Source: Aldrovandia affinis
Taxonomy: Eukaryota > Chordata > Actinopteri > Notacanthiformes > Halosauridae
Assembly: GCA_029706075.1 (NCBI GenBank)
Contig: JAINUG010000020.1
Span: 2,681,625 to 2,745,624, forward strand
Length of the DNA: 64,000 nucleotides
Reading direction: 5' to 3'
The notes under the pieces were generated by a model that did no database searches, was not told where the DNA came from, and saw only the letters and a program-made list of their open reading frames with translations. This document shows, piece after piece, positions 1-26,400 of the stretch. A program made the translations under genes and the position numbers. Every line of letters starts with the position of its first letter. The first letter of the stretch is position 1.

Positions 1-1977
1 CAAGGTTACAATAACTAACAGTGTAAACACCCATACAACAGGTATACTTGGCACATAAGTTCTTTCACATTTTATTTTTCACAACTTTTTATGTTTTCCT
101 TAGTGAACTTAAAGACTGTCTGGAGGGTTCCTGACTCTTAACACTGTCCCTCTAACTAGGCCTACCCTCAGTGAGTCATGGGGTCAGCTACCACACCTTA
201 CCTTAAGACATTCTACGATCTCCCTCCGTAGCTGCATCAAGGTACTGCCTTTTCCCTGACTCTGTCTCAGGGCCTCCTATCAACTCCGTATTTCTTTGCC
301 AATATAGCCAGATTGTGGCATTTTCCATCACGAAACTCACAACAGGCTTCTGTCATGTTTAGGCAGTCCCTATAATTTTTCCTCTGACAACCCATTGTGT
401 GGAAATAAGGTACATAGTTCATTTCCTGAATGAAAAAGAACATTTCTGAGTAAAAGTAATTAATTCAAGACTTTAATATGAGGTACGATGGGTTTTGGCC
501 TTAGTGGGCTTATTGGGAACAACAATGGCCAATAGAAAATTAACCTCAATAACTTATTATAGAGTTAATGTAAAAGTGTAATATCTTTGTAATGAATGAA
601 ATACAATTTTTTTTACAACTTTATTCATGTTTTTTTATTGTTGGTAGTAAAACGTAAATAATTATTTTATGTTCAAGCCATGTTCAAGCCAACAGGCTTT
701 TCAATGACACCATTCCTTATAAGCTTCCTCATAATTTCAATTTCAATATCTTTTGTCTGAAACTGCTTGTAAAATGTTTTGATTTCATATGGTCATCAAC
801 AGTTTTTGTCCATTTTTGTTGTACTACTGCATCTATCTGTGAGACCACCATTCTGTCAGTGTCATGCTAGCACTGAATACTCAGAAGATCAATCAATGAA
901 CCACAAAATGGTGTTTTTAAATACCAAGCAAATCAATCATGTAAAGTATCATTGAATTAATTAATCTCTTAATTTTACAATTCTTATCAATACTCACCAA
1001 GTTTGGTTACGAAATTACAGAAAAATTGGTTCTTGGGAGGGCTCTAGAAGCAGGAAGGTTTTGAGGTGACTTAAAAAATGGTTGCTATGCAGTGGAAGCA
1101 CAAGGTCATGCATAACTCAAAAAGGAAACATTTGATTGACTCCAAATAAAAAGTAACATAACAATAACAGCACAATAACAACTGTATTTAGCAACAAAAT
1201 GAATGTTTCAGGTGACACAGAATATTTATTTTGTGTGCTTATCTTTCCATCCGCGATTGACACTTTATGGAGAAATGAAAACTGTACCGTTTTCAGTTGA
1301 CTAAGCCATTCTGACTGTGGGTCAAAACTGGGCCCCAGAATTGGGTCAAGGCGAGTCATAAGATTCATATACCGTATGACCTTCTCTGTATCATCTAATT
1401 ATTTTGTCGGTTAACATACTGTATATAAATGTATAGGTGGAAATTTCTCATTTTGTACTGTATACCTAGTCTTGATGCCAAACACTCTCTGAGCATCTGG
1501 TTTCCAGCATTGATCTCTGTTCAGTTTGCCTCCTACCTGTTTCTCATTTCATCCCTCCCCCTGACTTATACTTTCTGTTGTACCCCGGTAACATCTTTGA
1601 TCTCCCCACTACTAGCATCAGTCGATTGTGAATATAAAGATGTAAGATGCCTTTAACCCCTTTGTACGAGTGTGCTAGCTGGCTGTTAGCTGTTAGCCGT
1701 TAGCCAGCTAATATAAGTTGGCCAAGTATGCAAGGTTTGCTACTAGCTAGTTACACAGGCTGGTCAGTTTGCACACCCCGAGAATCTTGGCAGACTCATC
1801 TCACATCAGAATGTCAATCTGGTCAGGCTTATAGAACTGTGAAGCTACTGTATGCCCTCCATTTACATCGGGTGCCTTGGGAAGTTTTGACATTTGCTGG
1901 AAGTGACATTTGACTCAGCCCCTCTCCCACTCTCTCCCTCCCTTTTGCCCTCTCTCTCTCTCTCTCCCTCCCCCTCC

Positions 1978-2022
<45 letters not shown>

Positions 2023-2062
2023 CCCTCCCTCCCTCCCCTTCGGGCTCCTTCCCTCTCTGTAG
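1..2062. other. 5' flank or upstream intron of ampd2; no exon recognised
   Basis: This AT-rich stretch sits upstream of the first ampd2 exon I can support. I looked for a coding exon matching the variable N-terminus of AMP deaminase 2 and found none with both a plausible frame and splice sites. Its last 110 bases become a CT-rich microsatellite that doubles as the polypyrimidine tract of the next exon. It is probably a 5' intron, since the exon at 2063 opens with two bases of a split codon and therefore must be spliced to something upstream. Confidence 0.4.
1949..2040. repeat. (CT)n microsatellite at an ampd2 splice acceptor
   Basis: Almost pure CT dinucleotides interrupted by short C runs, ending about 20 bases before the acceptor AG at 2061-2062. 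The tract also creates long artificial Ser/Leu-rich reading frames on both strands, which are not genes. Confidence 0.9.
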
Positions 2063-15258
<13,196 letters not shown>

Positions 15259-16626
15259 AGCCCAGAACAGAGAGGACTCCCCCACCCACCCAACTCTACT
15301 GTACTCCTGCCATTCACCTGTCCAAAAGCCATGGAACATAATCCACACACCCATGGGCCGGGTGTGCTTTCTGTTCAGATTTCTGTGGCTGGGTTACTAA
15401 CCTCACTCTGGCAAGGAGATTATTGTGGCTGTCTCTTTTCCCGTCCTCTCTTTCCCTCTCTTTTCCCTTTCTTTTAATCTGACTCTGTAACCCTGCCTTT
15501 TTTTTTCTTATACGGTCTTCTGAGCCCTCTCTCTCTTTGTGTTTGTTTGTGTAAGTCTCTTGGCCAGGTGGCAGTGAAGCAAAGCTTCAATGTGTTCTTC
15601 GTCCTCCCTGTTACCTCTCTCCTTTTCCTTTCCCTCTGCCTCCTGTGCGAAGGCTGCAGAAACGGCTTTCCGGTCCAACCCTTTCAGCTTTTTAAAACCC
15701 ACCCTAAGCTCCTCCCCCTGTCATGTGACCTCGCACGTGAAAATCCCGCCCATCCTACGATGAGCACAGGATCTCTGTTTGCCTGAGCGCTCCCCGGCAC
15801 ACAGGCGCGCACACTCCCGTGGTCTCATCGTTTCTGACAGGTTAGAGCAATGTCGACGCCACACTACTGCGCTGCTTTGAGAGCGTCATTCAGTCGCTGG
15901 CCACGTATGACGGGGAAACAAAGAGTAATGCGCCGTCAGTCTTTCTTGTTCCATTTGGACAGAAAGGCATTGAGAAGTATGTTCACTGTAAGAGCACCTG
16001 CTAATCTTTTATCTTTAGTAGGATCGCAGAGATTGTGGGACCAAGCCAGAGGGGCCTACATTCCATGAGATGAGAAATGTGCAAATTATCTTTTTTTGAC
16101 TTTAATGTAAAATTGATTTAGGATAGCATATGTAAAATTTATATATATTTGAATATTGCTTTGGTAGGCGTGTGTTTGAAATGTCCTGTGACTGGGTGGG
16201 AGTCCGTGTAAGGCCAGTAGTGATGAACGCTCAGGGGTTGTCACAGTCCATGGTCAGAGCACGGGGCAAACCATCAGTGCGGCAAATATCGAGTCATCCT
16301 AGCCATGAGTGCACCACCACCCCCCCGTTACCATTATCTCAAATGTTACCATGTTCAGTGGAAGTTAATAGCTTTGAGAATGGCACAGTCGTGTCCTGCA
16401 CGTGCCCCCCCTCCCCCCGTGTGAGCGTGTGATTGATGTTGTCATGTGACAGGATGGGAACACCGTGGTCCTCTCGTCAGTAAAGCCTATTGGCGCTGCA
16501 TGCACTGTACAGTCCGCACACCAGCCAAGGTGCCTTTTTGCTTCTTTTAAAAAATGTTTTTATTCTATTTACTTTGGCTCTTCAGTTGGGACACTTCGTA
16601 GATTTTCTATTTTTGCTGTTTATTTT

Positions 16627-16948
16627 CATTTTTTTCCAATTCCAATTATACCCTCTCTTTTTTCATGTCAATTTCCCCTCCCTCATATGAGACCTCACTG
16701 CCGTAGCCCCAAGACAGGTAGTGAGTGCTGCACCGCCTCCTCTGAGCCGGCACCCGCCAAAGCTGAAGCCTGTCACCGTAACACACAGGACCACTCATAT
16801 ATGCAGCGAGCTCATATCGGCTTCCTTCCCCCCTCCCTGGGGTAGACAGCCATTTGACACCCCCTAGTGGCACACCCGACCAGATTCAATACTGGCGCAA
16901 ACTGGTGGAATTGAACCCCGGTCGCCCCACTACACCACCCGGCAGGCC
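16627..16948 (-). repeat. tRNA-headed SINE, GGTGG family, copy 1
   Basis: On the minus strand it starts with a GGCCTGCCGGGTGGTG tRNA-like head and contains GGTTCAATTCC as its B box. It has the family's CACTAGGGGGTGTC-type core and ends in the conserved GAGGGTATAATTGGAATTGG tail. The same order of blocks is found in five other places in the window. Confidence 0.75.
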
Positions 16949-19900
16949 TGTTTGTTTTCCTTTTAAAGAAACATCGGGGGAGACGGTTTATGTGCGTCTC
17001 TCCAAAGCAAGCGATGGGCTTAAGGCTTCCAGGCAAAACAAACACCCTTCTGGCCGCTTGCCTTCTGCTATGGTTTTATATTCCGTCTGCGGGGTGGCAG
17101 AGGAACAGTGAAAGTGTCTCCCTCACCTCCAATCATCCAGCTCGCCTCACGCTCCACAGACAGCCGTGAAGCGTGATGCTTTTCATTCCGTTTGTCCCCA
17201 CCGCTAACATCCAGAGTGCTGTTCTTTTGCAGGGCCTCCATTGTGTACTGTTCAAATGTGTGATTTTGTTTTATTTTTTCCACTTTGTGCTTCATTTTCT
17301 ACCTACTTTCCTCATACAGTTAGATGGCAAGATTGTTCCATAGAACAATAGTTACTGGCTTGCTGTTTTGCATGTCACACATATCAGATCGGCCTATCCA
17401 TTTTGCGTTGAAATGTACCCATAGCGTTCCACACGTTTGATGGATATGTTATGTTGAACTACCTTCCCTTAAGACCTAACCTACAGAGCAGAAGTAACTA
17501 TGGCCGTAAGTCATTGCTGTTGCAGCACATCTGCAGTTAGCTGCGAAGTTTGCTCTCCATTCTCGCAAATCCTGCACAAGTACAGACACAAGTCCTGATC
17601 TTGGTAGATAATGTCATCTTAAAGCCAACACCCGATTCAGTTCAAATTAAAAGCTTTTTTTACTTGCAGATACAGGTAGAAGTAACTGTGCTGGGGGTAT
17701 GGGGGCAATGAAGGACCTTTCTTAAGAACAGTACCATTCTACTTAAAAACAAAATGTTAATGAATGACAATTCTGCACCTAGCAATCACACTAAGGGTGG
17801 AGGTGCCTTCCAAAGTATCCCCCACGAATGAGGAACACTTGATATCCCTTCTGATGCTAAAAGTCCACTGTACATAAACACAGAAGAAACATTAATGCAT
17901 TATGGGTACTGTACCCCATTGGCCTTCAGAAAGTCTCTTTAGTTTGCATACATTACAAAGTGTATTTTTTTAAAAGGTATAGAGATTAGCGATTTATAAA
18001 TCTATATCAATGTCTATATTGTATTTGAAGATGGATTTTGTTATCAATAGTTCTAGTTTACGTTTATGCATAGTATAAACAAAGGTACTTAGGCTTTCCC
18101 ATTGGCCACAGTGCTATTATTACTATTATTATTATTATTATTATTATTGCTCCTATTCGCTTGTCTCTTTGGTAGATTTTCAAAGGGGGCTGAATGTTTT
18201 AAACTTTTTTTTTTACATTTTATTGTTTCCTCTCTTGGTTTTGAACATTATTTTTTGTAAATGTATAAGTACATTTAGAGAAAAATATTCCCTTTTTATA
18301 CATTTGTTATCACTTGCTGTCCTGTGTGGGTACTTGAACATTTCCCACTAGTGACCTCAGTGGCTTTTATCAGTGGTGTGTGGCCGTTTTCACACCCCAG
18401 AACCTGCAACCTTCCCAGTTTCTTTCAACTGTGATGCAGTCCACGTTTAAAGGAGTGCTGTTTGTGGGGGTTGGGGGTTGGGGTTGGGGGTTGGGGGGTT
18501 GTTCCACAATGCACCTTCTTCAATCACAATCTGCTATCTGGGCAAACAAACCTGCACCAGTGCACTACTGATTGGCACAGAGCCACTGTTGCAGAATTTG
18601 GCGAGGGGAGGGGGGGTGGGAAACCTCTTCCCAAGCTTTTGAATGCGTCTCTTCTCGGATTGAAAAATAGGCCTGCATAATAACTTGACTGAAGCCCTCC
18701 ACAAATGATATAATACTACACTGTGAGCATGTTGAGCCTTTTTTGTTTGTTTGTTTGCTTTTGAATAATGATTGTTCCTTTATCACACCTGTTGTGCTGT
18801 TGTTGTTTTTTTATGTTCAGACGGATACTGCTGTATGTTAACCCCTAGCGTTTGGGTGGGTCTGTTTCTTTCCGTGTAAGTGATCACAGTTTGACCTGGA
18901 CAGCAGTGCGAATGGAATCTGTGTTAAAAATTCATGTCCGAGATTAGTCGTGCTGAAATATCTCCAGCTGGTGTCATAGTTATGACTCTGTATGTATTTA
19001 TATTCTATCCAGTCATTTATTTTCACTGCCATCTCATCGGTTTCAAATGAATTGACACACAAAAGGGTTTGCGGTTCTGCATTCTGTTGGTTATCATATC
19101 CGTATAACCTCTTAACCTTGCTTTCTTTGGAGTACGGAAAATAGAGGCACTGTATAATTGTTTTTTGTTATTGTGGCACCTCTTGTTGATTCACCAACAG
19201 AATGAAGGGCCATCTTGCCATTGGCAAGGAGAGGGAAATATGAGAGACTGATGCCAATATTGAGTTGTCTAGAGTGACCGTAAACAAACTGTTAACAAAA
19301 GTACACAACTACTAGAAACTAGAAAGAGTAACTACCGTCAAAAATTATGAATTGATTAGCATCATGCGTGTGCGATTGAGCATTCCGAACAGGGTCCTAT
19401 GAGCACTAGACTCCATTCCTGCATGACGACGCAAGCCAGCTTACCACTAGCCAGGGCCTTTTCACTAGAGCAAACACTGAAATATGAAAACCTGACGAAA
19501 ACAAGCAGATTTTTCCCCCCAGAAATTGCTCTGATTAATTGGATGCAATTTATTGTTGAGCCTCTATTGCAGGATGTGGGAGCATCGTCTCTAGCTAGTT
19601 TAATTAAAGCTTTTTTGTTCACAATTTTAGCACATCGATGTGTTTCTACGTGGTCATTAGTGTATTTAAGAGACCACTGAGCGCCGTGTGGGAAAAGTAG
19701 ATTTTATTCAACAGAGTTTGTACTTCCCTGTACAGTGGTAAATACCACTCTATTGAAAAGCTCTGTCTGCTTGTAAGGCCGGTGTTTATGCTATTGACTG
19801 AGGTAGGATGAGTGGGATGTAGGCTTGCAGCGCGCAGTTTGGAATGCAGAGTTATGCATGCAAGTACTTGGTATTTACCATAAAACATATGTGCACTTTT

Positions 19901-20274
19901 CATTTTTGTTGAAGTTGAAGAGATGTAGAGACATCTTTACCATGGAATGAAGTAATATAATTTTGCCTATCTATTCATCCACACAGAACATCTCCAAACT
20001 TCACACCATTGATACCTGCACTTTACACAACCAAAACTATGAATAACAATAGAATAACATGCATTCTAAGTGTGACAAAGCAATGTAACACCCAGCTGCT
20101 AAACCTGAAATTCTGAAAGAGTTTCACCGGCAATGCACACAAAAAATGATGCCATGATAAAAGGGGAAAGGGGAAAGGGGTGTAGGCCCTCACAATGTGC
20201 TAAATGACTGTAGCAATGCTCAACATTACAGTATTGGATCTATTTGGCATTAGATAAAAATTTGTTTCTGATTT

Positions 20275-20490
20275 TATCCCATTTTCTCCCAATTTGGTTA
20301 GCCAATTAGACCCGCTATTTTTACGTCAATCCCCCCTAGTAATGTGAGTTCGCTGCCGTAGTCCTGCGACCGGTAGTGACGAATGCGAAGTGACGCCTCT
20401 TCCGAGACGTCACTCGCCGAGCCGTCGACCGTACCCCGGTACTACAGGGCCACTCTTATACGCAGCGAACGTCACGTCACTGAACAATTT
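20275..20490 (-). repeat. tRNA-headed SINE, GGTGG family, truncated copy 2
   Basis: It matches the tail half of the family (CCAATTTGG, AGTAATGTGAGTTCGCTGCC, CGAGCCGTCGACCGTA on the plus strand) but lacks the tRNA-like head. This is a 5'-truncated insertion in the presumed ampd2 3' UTR. Confidence 0.7.
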
Positions 20491-20912
20491 GGCCGCCTTC
20501 TCGCATGCTGCCTTTGTAATGGACTGGCTTCCACTTGTCCTCATACCACACTAAATAGCACTCTGGAGCCATTAGTCCATGATTCTGCAACCAATCAACC
20601 CAAAAATATAAATGGTGTATTTTTCTTTGCTGCTGTAAATTGGGATGCATCTTGGTCAGCAGTTGAATTTGAATTCTAAGGGGTCCACACTCCCAAAATC
20701 CCAATCGCCACGTACATCAATAAGTCCGTTTCCAACGTATGATTTATGTTAATGTTTTTTGACTGACTTTTTGAATTCATTATCTCTGTTTATGACTTTC
20801 ATTGGGTTCTTCTTTGCTGTACTTTAGTCTTCAGTCACCAGTCACCAGTTTCAATTGAATGCCAGTGAATTACAGACTGTCAAATGCACCTGAGCTAGTA
20901 TGTGTAATGTTT

Positions 20913-20931
20913 AATAAAGAAAACAAATAAA
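20913..20931 (+). terminator. Tandem polyadenylation signals, likely ampd2 3' end
   Basis: Two AATAAA hexamers eight bases apart, downstream of ampd2 and before the convergent gene. This is a candidate cleavage/polyadenylation site only. Confidence 0.45.
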
Positions 20932-23417
20932 GCATGTTTATACATCTAATGAGCGTGCCATGTCCTTGCGTGATCATTGGTACAACCTTCTCCAGCTTAA
21001 TGATTGACCTACAGTTTTGGATTTTCTGTAGTCGTTACACCAATTTACTTAGGGATTACCAACAGTGCACAACCGTGTACCAAAGAACCAAAAAAAGCAG
21101 TATGTAGGTTAGCATTCATAGCTTGTCAAAATCCAATCATTTCACCTTGAATCTGCACATTGATTTAATTTGCCATTACTGAAGAGCTAAAGTAGAATCA
21201 TTTCAATTGAAAAAATTTGAACTGACTTTTTACCCCAACCTTCTATTTTTTTATTTATTTTTTGCTCAAAGTGAGACATTCTCTCTAGACGACTGTAAAA
21301 TGACCATGTGGAGCTGTGCTCGCACCAGCTCTCTATCATCTAATTGGGAGAAGCAGGTTTGGATTCTCCTGGTGTACTTTAAGCTCAATGGGCGAGACGT
21401 GACCTAAAGCAGTGGGCTCTCAACCTTTTTGGCCTCAGGACCCACGTTTGATGATGCCAGCTCAGTGGTCGCCAAATATACATTAGGGATGCTTTGGGGA
21501 GAAAAAAAAAAAAAAAAGCTAGTGCCTTATCTCAAATGCAACACATTAATAGACACTTGCAACTCACATTTCCTGTTGTCTTAATGAGAAACCTCAAGCT
21601 TGGCTCATTATGAGCGTGTGGTCGATTTAGCATAGGCACATTTTAAATTGTTTAGAAACACTAATCTAAAGTAAATATTTCCCAATAGGACCACCGATAA
21701 TTTATGTGGTAATAAGGGCTTGTTAATAGTAATCCTGGTTCCATTATCAGTCATTTTCACAAATGTAGACTTTTAACATTTGAAACACTAGCCTCTGGCT
21801 GCTTTGATCGGACAATCTCCAGGCAGAACGAGGCGAAACACAATTTCACTTCAAGTCAGATTGGCTTGACGGAAGGTTCTAATAGAGAATTATTAGTGTC
21901 TGTGTCCCAAGCCAATAAGTTGTATTCCAAGGAAGACCTGAGTCAACAAAACTGTCAAAAACACAATCTGAACAGAGGCTAAGCCACAATTTATTTTCCA
22001 CATAATGATTCCAGTTCCCACCGATTTCAAGATCAAGGAGTAGCTGACATGAGCGGCCTGTATCAAGATAAACAGTGGGGTTTTATAGAATCCTACTGAC
22101 CGCCTGCATGCGCCGTGGAGTCCGCATTGTGCAAACGTGTGCATAATTCATTTTCTGTTTCCAACAAGAAAAAAGGTGAATACTTGAATGTAATACTTTT
22201 TTTTTAAACAAATTTGTTTCATTAAATTTTCTCCCAATTTAGGAGCCAATTACACCCTCTCTTTTTCATGTCAATCCCCCCTCGTATTGTGAGTTTGCTG
22301 CCGTAGCCCTGAGACCGGCAGTGACAAAGGCGAAGACGGCACTCGCCAAGCCGTCGACCATAACTCCAGTAATCCAGGGCCACTCCTATATGCAGCAAAC
22401 TCATGTCGGCTTCCCTCCCCCTTCCCTGGGGCGGGCAGCCAATTGCCGCCCCCTAGTGGCACTCCCGGCCAGAGCCAACTCTGGAGCGGCTGATGGAATC
22501 GAATCCCGTTCGCAGTGGCCAACGTCGAACGTTGTAACTGCTAGACCACCCGGGAGGCCCTACATGTAATACATTTTTGATTGGATAGCATATTTATTTT
22601 AGTGGTTGCTTTCACACTGTAGTGGCCATATGGCACTCAGTCAATTTCTGTTAACAGTTTCTGTTTGTGTCAATATTCTACACCAGTTATGAAAATATCA
22701 ATATGAGAACATTATTTTTTCATTCATTAATGATAGATTGTACATGTTCATGTTGAGGTAGACGATTGGTGCCCTACATGAAGACCAGCAAGATGGCAAA
22801 GGGGAGTCGGGCACTTGAACAGTTTTATTATTATCACAATACACACAATTAATCAACGACAAGCGTACGTACAGTTTCGACAAAAGAGGCGGTAACATAA
22901 GACCTACGTGGTAGAAATAAATTACGACAGAATCAACTAAATCTGAATCATAAGAAAAATGGTTCTATGAGCATCCATTGTCCTGACCATGCATGCAAAA
23001 AATAGCTTACATACACATATGGTATTTTGCTGTAATTGCCATCTTGAAATGATCTTATCTTGAGATGAAACTATGCCATTGTCAAAGTCATTAATGTTAT
23101 ACACCCAGACAATCCCATGACACTGCTCTGCGTATGACGACTAATTCTATAGCACAAAGAATTCAAATGAATAATAGTCCTCCAATGTCAAATATAACAT
23201 ACAGAGTTCTGTCAGTTGATCCAATGTGTAATTTCCTGATGCTGCTCAAAGTGTACTTTAGAAATATAGTTAGCTGTGACATGCCAAAGGCTGGAACAGA
23301 ATTCATCGCTGAGTTATCTTTTCCCTTTGTTTGTATGTTGACCATGCTGGTCTGATCTATTAGCACCTCCTCCCTCTCTCCCTTCTCTTCCTCTGCCTCC
23401 CATGTCTAGCGTTCATT
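20932..23417. other. Intergenic space between ampd2 and eps8l3, with eps8l3 3' UTR
   Basis: This contains no supported plus- or minus-strand exon. It holds a hAT-like terminus near 21413 (CAGTGGGCTCTCAACC), one full SINE, and a minus-strand AATAAA (TTTATT at 22824-22829) that could end eps8l3. No glutathione S-transferase mu sequence was recognised, although that cluster lies between the two genes in human. Confidence 0.45.
22216..22559 (-). repeat. tRNA-headed SINE, GGTGG family, full copy 3
   Basis: Read on the minus strand: head GGCCTCCCGGGTGGTCTAGC, B box ATTCGATTCC, core CACTAGGGGGCGGC, tail GAGAAAATTTAATG. It is the least degraded minus-strand copy and a good reference for the family. 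Confidence 0.8.
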
Positions 23418-26400
23418 CTACCGGCCGTGTCTGCCCTCATTGGCAAGCTGTGGAGGAACGAAGAGGAAAAGGCGTAAGGCACTGTGGGTCTCATTAGCAT
23501 CCATGTTTGACCCATGCATTTCCCAGGCCTCAGCCTAGCCGCTTCAGCATCTGAGACTCACCGCCAGAGTGTTCTTCACGGTCTGTAGCTGGAAGAAGAC
23601 CCTCCCCCCTTCCTCAGGGCACACGTCCTTCAGCTCCTCGCGCGTCATGCCCAGGAGCAGGGAGCCATTGAGCACGCCCAGACACCGCACCGTACTGCAA
23701 ACACACAAGGAAACACACGCGGAGAGAGACGAGGGGGTGGGCATGGACAAACACAAACACACAGATACACAAACACACACAGACACAAAAGCATGGAGAG
23801 GCAGACACAGAGAGACAAACACCCACAGAAAGGGACAGATGCAAGGTCACAGAGAGGTACAAACACACAATGGTGAGCGATACACAGGGTTGCAGGCAGG
23901 CACACACACAGGGTGAACCACACACAATAAGGTACATGTTATTATACAGACAAAGACACCTGTGAAGTTACAAAGTGCACAACACCCCATCTCACGGCAT
24001 GCTTTTCAGATTGTATTTGAATGATATTTAATTTAATTTAAAGTGATAGAATGAGTAATGTCATACACACATAAAATATATACTAACTGCACAACACATT
24101 CCATTACATGTGGAACATGATGGTGACTAATTTTCAACAACTATCTTTATCTATAATATTACAGATATTTCTCTGTCTTACATTTGAGAAAACTCTTTAT
24201 ACTCCAGCCAGGTCTTCACGTCCTCAGGTTTGGACCTCTTGTTCAGGGTCGGGGGTGAGCTCATGACCTGACAGGAAATTACAATGTCAGATTGGATTCG
24301 CAGAAGATTCGCATTGGATTTGCAGAAGAAAAAATGCAGCTTTGAAAAAAAAAAAGCATGCTGAAAACTGCTCTTCAGGTCCGGGTTGGGGAGAGACTAA
24401 GCAGACACCTGTGACAGCATCACTTGAACACAGATCTAATGAACACAGCCAAATATGCTGTCTAATTAGCTATCTAGCTACCGTCAGGAGGGAGCATACC
24501 TGTGATGTCATTGCAATAGAAGATTATCTATTGGTACACAACTCAAGTACAGAGAGGAGAGAAATAGTTAAGCAGAGTGTCTCTTTTTAGATTTGTGCAT
24601 GATGTTGTATATCCCTTCAACAACCGGTTTCTCCAGTAGTTAGTGTTGTCACAGGTGTACGCTAAATCCCTCCCCGTGCTGGTCAGTTTGTCTGAATGTA
24701 GGGGATTGTAATCCAACCAGTCCCCGCTCTCACCTGGGGCTCCTCTTCCACCTGCTTCCCGTCCATAGGCACCAGCACATTGTGGGGCACATAGCCCTCC
24801 TCGCCTTCATTGTTACGTACTCTCCACCACTGCTTGGACTGATCCAGGACCTACGCACACAGGACAATGTGACTCGTGACCTGATCCCGCTCACAGATTT
24901 CCACACTGACAAGGCTGTGACAGGATTCCGAGCAGCTCTGTTAGCGATGCGTTCGACACAAAATATATTCCCCTGCAGTCTATTGGCCAGGACTGCTGCC
25001 AAGGCTATCAGCAAAGGAGCAAATGGGCAACATTCCCCCATCATTACAGTTTGTTTGACCTTGAGCGATGAGTCCCAGCGTGCCGTGGTGCAGTTGAGAG
25101 GTTAAGCATCCTTGAGCAGACTGGACATCCACTAAAAAACTCACCAATGCCCTGCAAATTCCTTATTTTTTGTTTTAATCAGTGGAGAACCCAGGAAAGG
25201 GAGCTGAAGTGCTCGCTGTCTGGGATTAACGAAGGCTGACCATGACTGACTTGAGGCAGCATCACTAAACTGACGGTGGCCTACATGTGCCCCCCCGGCT
25301 CACCTGCACTACATCGTCCTTCATGATGCTCAGCTCCCTTTGGTTCCTGGCTGTGAAGTCATACATCACCCGCATGTAATGAGCCGGCAGTTCATCAGCA
25401 CTGCAACAGACACACAGATAGTGGATGAAGGTTCCATGAGAAATGAGAGATGCGTCCATAAATGGATATTGTACTTGAAGCAGTCCACACTCACACAGAA
25501 TACGAGGCCACAACGTGGCAATGTAACGTTATTTGGTGGTTGGAAGGTAAGGATTTCTACAAGAGCATACCGTGTTTTTGGAGTGTTCCGTAGACCAATA
25601 GAAGTCTTAACAAGGGAAGGAAAAAACAATGTAATGTGATTCATAACTTTGTTCTACATTTATATAACATAAGTCAAACCTCATTTAACATTTAGCATTT
25701 CAGTGAAATATTTCCTACTCAATGATAACATTTTGTGTACAATAGTGGGATGTCTGTTTTAAACCTGCACTATACCACTGAGTGTCACAGCTTAGCTGTA
25801 TTGCTTATACACTTTTCTTCTACCTTATCACAGCTAGAAAATCATTTTACCATAACCCTTCAAATCCATGTTCTCTAGTCAAATATGAGCTTGTGACAAG
25901 GATTCTGGACCATGGATCTTCTCCATAAGTTCTTGAGTGATTACCCGTGAAGGCTGGGTACTCTCTGGTTCTCTTCTAGGGGGCAACCGCTCACTCTTGG
26001 TCTTGGGGGCCGGGCTCTTTTTGGGGGGAGCCTTGACCACCATGGGGGGCTCCCAACCATTGTAGAACTCTGGGACGTAGGGCGGAATATCTTCTTCATC
26101 ATCTGGCCATTTAGACCTGAGAGTGCACCGGAGATAGTGCGTCAGTTATTTGTCATAAGCCGACCATTCGGTTAATTGCGCTCCTTTATTCGGGCTTGAT
26201 GTGATCCCCAACCGCAGAGCGAACAGGTCCTTACTGACACACTGCAGATTAGATTTGTCTGAATTGAATGTTCTTTTAATGTGATATTTAAATTCCTTAT
26301 GGGAAATGTATTTCACAAAAGAGTCCAATTACCTCTGCATAGACTCAGACTGAACAAAACCATTAAACCACCTTGGCCTTAGAACCCCCTGAGATGTGAG

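Larger units (their letters stand above)
15259..20931 (+). other. Probable long 3' UTR of ampd2
   Basis: No exon follows the ampd2 stop codon. The first clear polyadenylation hexamers on the plus strand that I noticed are AATAAA at 20913-20918 and 20926-20931, giving a possible 3' UTR of about 5.7 kb. Two minus-strand SINE copies lie inside it, with ATT and TG/GT-rich runs near 18.1 and 18.5 kb. Earlier weaker signals could be used, so the true end is uncertain. Confidence 0.4.

Noticed and set aside
23410-23476. Plus-strand frame FILPAVSALIGKLWRNEEEK ending at a stop, after a CATGTCTAG acceptor-like site
   Set aside because: It overlaps the last coding exon of eps8l3 on the minus strand, which is phase-consistent with 18 other exons. 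No upstream plus-strand exon could be found to join it.
23544-23937. Cys/Val/Leu-rich frames on both strands
   Set aside because: They come from CA-rich simple sequence in an eps8l3 intron. Only 23562-23694 is an exon.
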